Positions 3,615 through 6,516 of a stretch of 6,516 nt of DNA are shown here, one piece after another. Numbering within the stretch: the stretch's first letter is position 1; each line of letters starts with the position of its first letter. Under the pieces are notes generated by a model. It saw nothing but the letters and a program-made list of their open reading frames with translations. It had not been told where the DNA came from and made no database searches. The translations under genes and the position numbers were made by a program. The stretch is from an uncultured Ruminococcus sp. Its GTDB lineage: Bacteria > Bacillota > Clostridia > Oscillospirales > Acutalibacteraceae. The DNA is taken from assembly GCA_945632055.1 (NCBI GenBank), contig CALZCU010000055.1, positions 1-6,516 of the forward strand. Direction: 5' to 3'.

Positions 3615-6516
3615 ATGGCTTTTGCACATTTGCATGTTCATACCGAATACAGCCTGCTTGACGGCGCCTGCCGAATAAGCAGGATAGCCTCTGCTGCCCG
3701 TGAAAAGGGAATGACCTCGCTTGCAATCACCGACCACGGTGTTATGTACGGAGTAATTGACTTCTACAGAGCCTGCATAAAGGAAAACATCAAGCCCGTA
3801 ATAGGCTGTGAGGTTTATGTCGCTCCTAAGTCACGCCTTGACAAAACCTCGTCATACGATAAGTACTACCATATGGTGCTACTCTGCGAGAACAACACAG
3901 GCTACCAAAATCTTATAAAGCTCGTATCTCTCGGCTTTACCGAGGGCTTCTATTCAAAGCCGAGAATAGACGATGAGCTTCTCGAAAAGTATCACGAGGG
4001 ATTAATCTGCCTTTCCGCCTGTCTTGCAGGAGAAATACCTCAAAGACTGCTTGACGGCGACTACAATGCCGCAAGGAATAAAGCGTTGTATTATCGTGAT
4101 TTATTCGGCAGAGAGAACTTTTTTATTGAGCTGCAAAATCACGGAATAGAGGAACAGGAGAGGATTATTCCAAGCCTTGTCAGAATTGCAGAGGAAATCG
4201 GTGTTGATATAGTAGCTACCAACGACAGCCACTACATCGAAAAAGAGGACAGCAAAACGCATAACATTCTTCTGTGCATACAAACAAACCGAACAATCAA
4301 CGACAATGACCGAATGGAGTTTCAGACGAGCGAGTTTTATCTTAAAACAGAAGCTGAGATGAGAGAGGTATTTTCAGACTATCCGCAGGCTTTAGAAAAC
4401 ACTCAGAAGATAGCAGACAGATGTAATGTTGATTTTGAATTTGGTGTGCGCAAGCTACCTCGATTTGATGTTCCGAATAATGAAAATCATCTCGACTATT
4501 TCAGAAGAAACTGTTACAAAGGCCTTTACGAGCATTACGGTGAAAATCCCGACAAAAGCCTTGTCGACCGCCTTGAATACGAAATCGACACTATTTCTAA
4601 AATGGGTTTTGTTGACTATTACTTAATCGTCAACGATTTTGTTCAGTATGCAAAGTCCAATTCAATTCCCGTAGGACCGGGCAGAGGCTCGGGTGCAGGC
4701 TCTCTTTGTGCCTACTGCATAGGAATTACAGCTATTGACCCGATAAAATACAATCTTCTATTCGAGCGATTTTTGAATCCCGAAAGAGTCAGTATGCCCG
4801 ACTTTGATATTGATTTCTGCAAGGAACGCAGGGGAGAGGTAATTGATTATGTCGTAAGGAAATACGGCGAGGACCATGTGGCTCAGATTATTTCCTTCGG
4901 AACAATGGCGGCAAGAGGTGCAATCCGAGATGTAGGCAGAGCTCTTGCAATGCCCTATGCATCAGTTGATGTGATTGCAAAGCTTGTGCCGATGGAGCTT
5001 AACATTACAATTGAAAAGGCTCTTAAAATCAGCTCCGAGCTTAATAAGAGGTACAACGAGGACGAGCAGATTAAAACTCTGCTTGATATTGCGATGAGCA
5101 TTGAGGGAATGCCTCGCCACGCAACAATGCACGCCGCAGGAGTTGTAATCACCGACAAGCCTGTGTCCGATTATGTTCCGCTTTCAAAAAATGACGATAA
5201 CATTGTAACGCAGTTTACAATGACAACGCTTGAAGAGCTTGGCTTGCTCAAAATGGACTTCCTCGGTTTGCGCAATCTGACTGTGATTGACGATGCCGAA
5301 AGACTTATCAGGCTAAACAATCCCGACTACAATCCTGACAAGATAAGTGAAAATGATGCAAATGTTTTCAAGATGATTTCAAAGGGCTTAACCGAGGGCG
5401 TTTTTCAGTTTGAAAGTCAGGGAATGAGGAATGTCCTCACTCAGCTTAAGCCTGACAGCATTGAGGATTTGATAGCAGTTTTATCACTTTACCGCCCCGG
5501 ACCTATGGATAGCATACCAACATACATCGACTGCCGACACAATCCCTCTCACATCAGATACAAGCACCCGAAGCTTAAAGAAATTCTTGAGGTCACCTAC
5601 GGCTGTATTGTGTATCAGGAGCAGGTGATGCAGATTTTCCGCGCGCTTGCAGGCTACAGCCTTGGCAGAGCTGACATTGTGCGCCGTGCAATGAGCAAGA
5701 AGAAGCACTCTGTTATGGAAAAGGAGCGCAATATTTTTATCAACGGTCTTACTGATGAAAACGGAAAAATCCTCGTTGACGGCTGTGTACGCAGAGGTAT
5801 TGACGAAAAAACAGCAAACTCAATCTATGATGAAATGGAGAGCTTTGCATCGTATGCCTTCAACAAATCCCACGCAGCGGCATATGCTTCAATTTCCTAC
5901 AAAACTGCGTGGCTCAAATGCTATTATCCCCGTGAGTATATGGCGGCGCTTTTGTCAAGCGTGCTTGATAATCAGAATAAAATGGCTGTTTATATCGGTG
6001 AATGTCAGCGGATGGGAATACAGGTTCTTCCGCCCGATGTCAACGAAAGCAACCACGGCTTTACAGTAAGCAAAAACAATATACGATACGGTCTGCTTGC
6101 TATTAAAAACCTCGGCAGGCAGTTTATCGACCGTATAATTGCAGAAAGAAGAAACAAGCCCTACACCTCGTTTTATGATTTCTGTAAAAGACTTTACGGT
6201 AAAAATATGAACAGTCGTGCCGTAGAGAGCCTGATTAAGTGCGGAGCGTTTGATGCATTGGGCGCAAACCGCCGACAGCTTCTTGCAGTCAGCAAAACTG
6301 TGCTTGACGATTTGGATTATGAATCCAAGCACAATATGGGCGGTCAGCTCTCTTTTTTCGATATGGGAGGGGAAACGCAGAAGTCAACCTCAGAGCCTGA
6401 GCTTCCCGATTTGGCTGAGTTTTCAAGGCAGGAGCTTCTCCATATGGAGAATGAGATTGCAGGAATGTATTTAAGCGGTCACCCAATGGACGAGTACACA
6501 GACTTTTCACGAATCA
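3615..6516 (+). CDS. dnaE: DNA polymerase III alpha subunit, DnaE type (3' end outside window)
   Basis: This is the DNA-synthesising subunit of a replicative C-family polymerase, and about 967 codons are visible. The N-terminal PHP domain keeps the usual metal-ligand motifs: H7 and H9 in HLHVHTEYSLLDG, D40-H41 in TDHG, E66 in GCE, H86, C136 in LSAC, and D204/H206 in NDSH. The polymerase core has GPGRGSGAGS (from 354), the catalytic aspartates D398 and D400 in PDFDIDF, and the third, D548, in KMDFLGLR. The YRPGPMD and ASYAFNKSHAAAYA signatures of the fingers follow. A QLSFF sequence (911-915) looks like the internal beta-clamp-binding motif. No PolC-type inserted exonuclease is present, so this is DnaE; Clostridia usually carry PolC as well. 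The frame is open throughout with no stop or frameshift. ATG 3615 follows the xseA stop by 2 bases with GGTGA (3604-3608) as ribosome site, implying translational coupling. The OB-fold and tail lie beyond the window. Confidence 0.97.
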   Translation, partial: MAFAHLHVHTEYSLLDGACRISRIASAAREKGMTSLAITDHGVMYGVIDFYRACIKENIKPVIGCEVYVAPKSRLDKTSSYDKYYHMVLLCENNTGYQNLIKLVSLGFTEGFYSKPRIDDELLEKYHEGLICLSACLAGEIPQRLLDGDYNAARNKALYYRDLFGRENFFIELQNHGIEEQERIIPSLVRIAEEIGVDIVATNDSHYIEKEDSKTHNILLCIQTNRTINDNDRMEFQTSEFYLKTEAEMREVFSDYPQALENTQKIADRCNVDFEFGVRKLPRFDVPNNENHLDYFRRNCYKGLYEHYGENPDKSLVDRLEYEIDTISKMGFVDYYLIVNDFVQYAKSNSIPVGPGRGSGAGSLCAYCIGITAIDPIKYNLLFERFLNPERVSMPDFDIDFCKERRGEVIDYVVRKYGEDHVAQIISFGTMAARGAIRDVGRALAMPYASVDVIAKLVPMELNITIEKALKISSELNKRYNEDEQIKTLLDIAMSIEGMPRHATMHAAGVVITDKPVSDYVPLSKNDDNIVTQFTMTTLEELGLLKMDFLGLRNLTVIDDAERLIRLNNPDYNPDKISENDANVFKMISKGLTEGVFQFESQGMRNVLTQLKPDSIEDLIAVLSLYRPGPMDSIPTYIDCRHNPSHIRYKHPKLKEILEVTYGCIVYQEQVMQIFRALAGYSLGRADIVRRAMSKKKHSVMEKERNIFINGLTDENGKILVDGCVRRGIDEKTANSIYDEMESFASYAFNKSHAAAYASISYKTAWLKCYYPREYMAALLSSVLDNQNKMAVYIGECQRMGIQVLPPDVNESNHGFTVSKNNIRYGLLAIKNLGRQFIDRIIAERRNKPYTSFYDFCKRLYGKNMNSRAVESLIKCGAFDALGANRRQLLAVSKTVLDDLDYESKHNMGGQLSFFDMGGETQKSTSEPELPDLAEFSRQELLHMENEIAGMYLSGHPMDEYTDFSRI

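Noticed and set aside
5955..6332. 125-codon minus-strand frame, and others opposite dnaE
   Set aside because: They are antisense shadows of a continuous dnaE frame with clear protein motifs and have no independent start signals.

Overview
The window reads as an ordinary chromosomal segment of a low-to-mid GC Gram-positive anaerobe, most likely a Clostridia member of the Oscillospiraceae/Ruminococcaceae type. This rests on the protein sequences, AGGA/GGTG-type ribosome sites, strong TTTACA-17-TATAAT promoter architecture, and the nusB / TsaD-like / xseA gene order. No species is claimed. All genes lie on the + strand, and no phage, CRISPR or defence genes are visible.

Layout. Bases 1-698 are the 3' end of pnp (polynucleotide phosphorylase: end of the catalytic core, KH, S1 and a basic tail). 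It closes with a clear intrinsic terminator (713-750). A 334-bp intergenic stretch (699-1032) follows. It holds two similar promoter-like boxes (790-816 and 820-848), an imperfect 22-bp inverted repeat enclosing a 37-bp centre (853-933, a MITE or structured-RNA candidate), and a strong sigma-A promoter (968-996) serving the downstream operon. I see nothing further in that stretch.

From 1033 to the end of the window runs a tightly packed operon: nusB (1033-1470), a TsaD/Kae1-family paralogue (1467-2411, ATGA overlap), xseA (2398-3612, 14-base overlap) and dnaE (3615 to beyond 6516, 2-base gap, about 967 codons visible). The spacing implies co-transcription and translational coupling. The operon joins an rRNA antitermination factor, a metal-binding ASKHA-fold protein of unproven role, the large subunit of exonuclease VII and the replicative polymerase alpha subunit. 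The small subunit gene xseB, which often follows xseA, is absent here.

The points most worth a second look are the TsaD-like protein, the intergenic inverted repeat with a promoter ending right at its edge, the missing xseB, and a 17-base exact in-frame repeat inside pnp. I see no clear evidence of an entirely new system.
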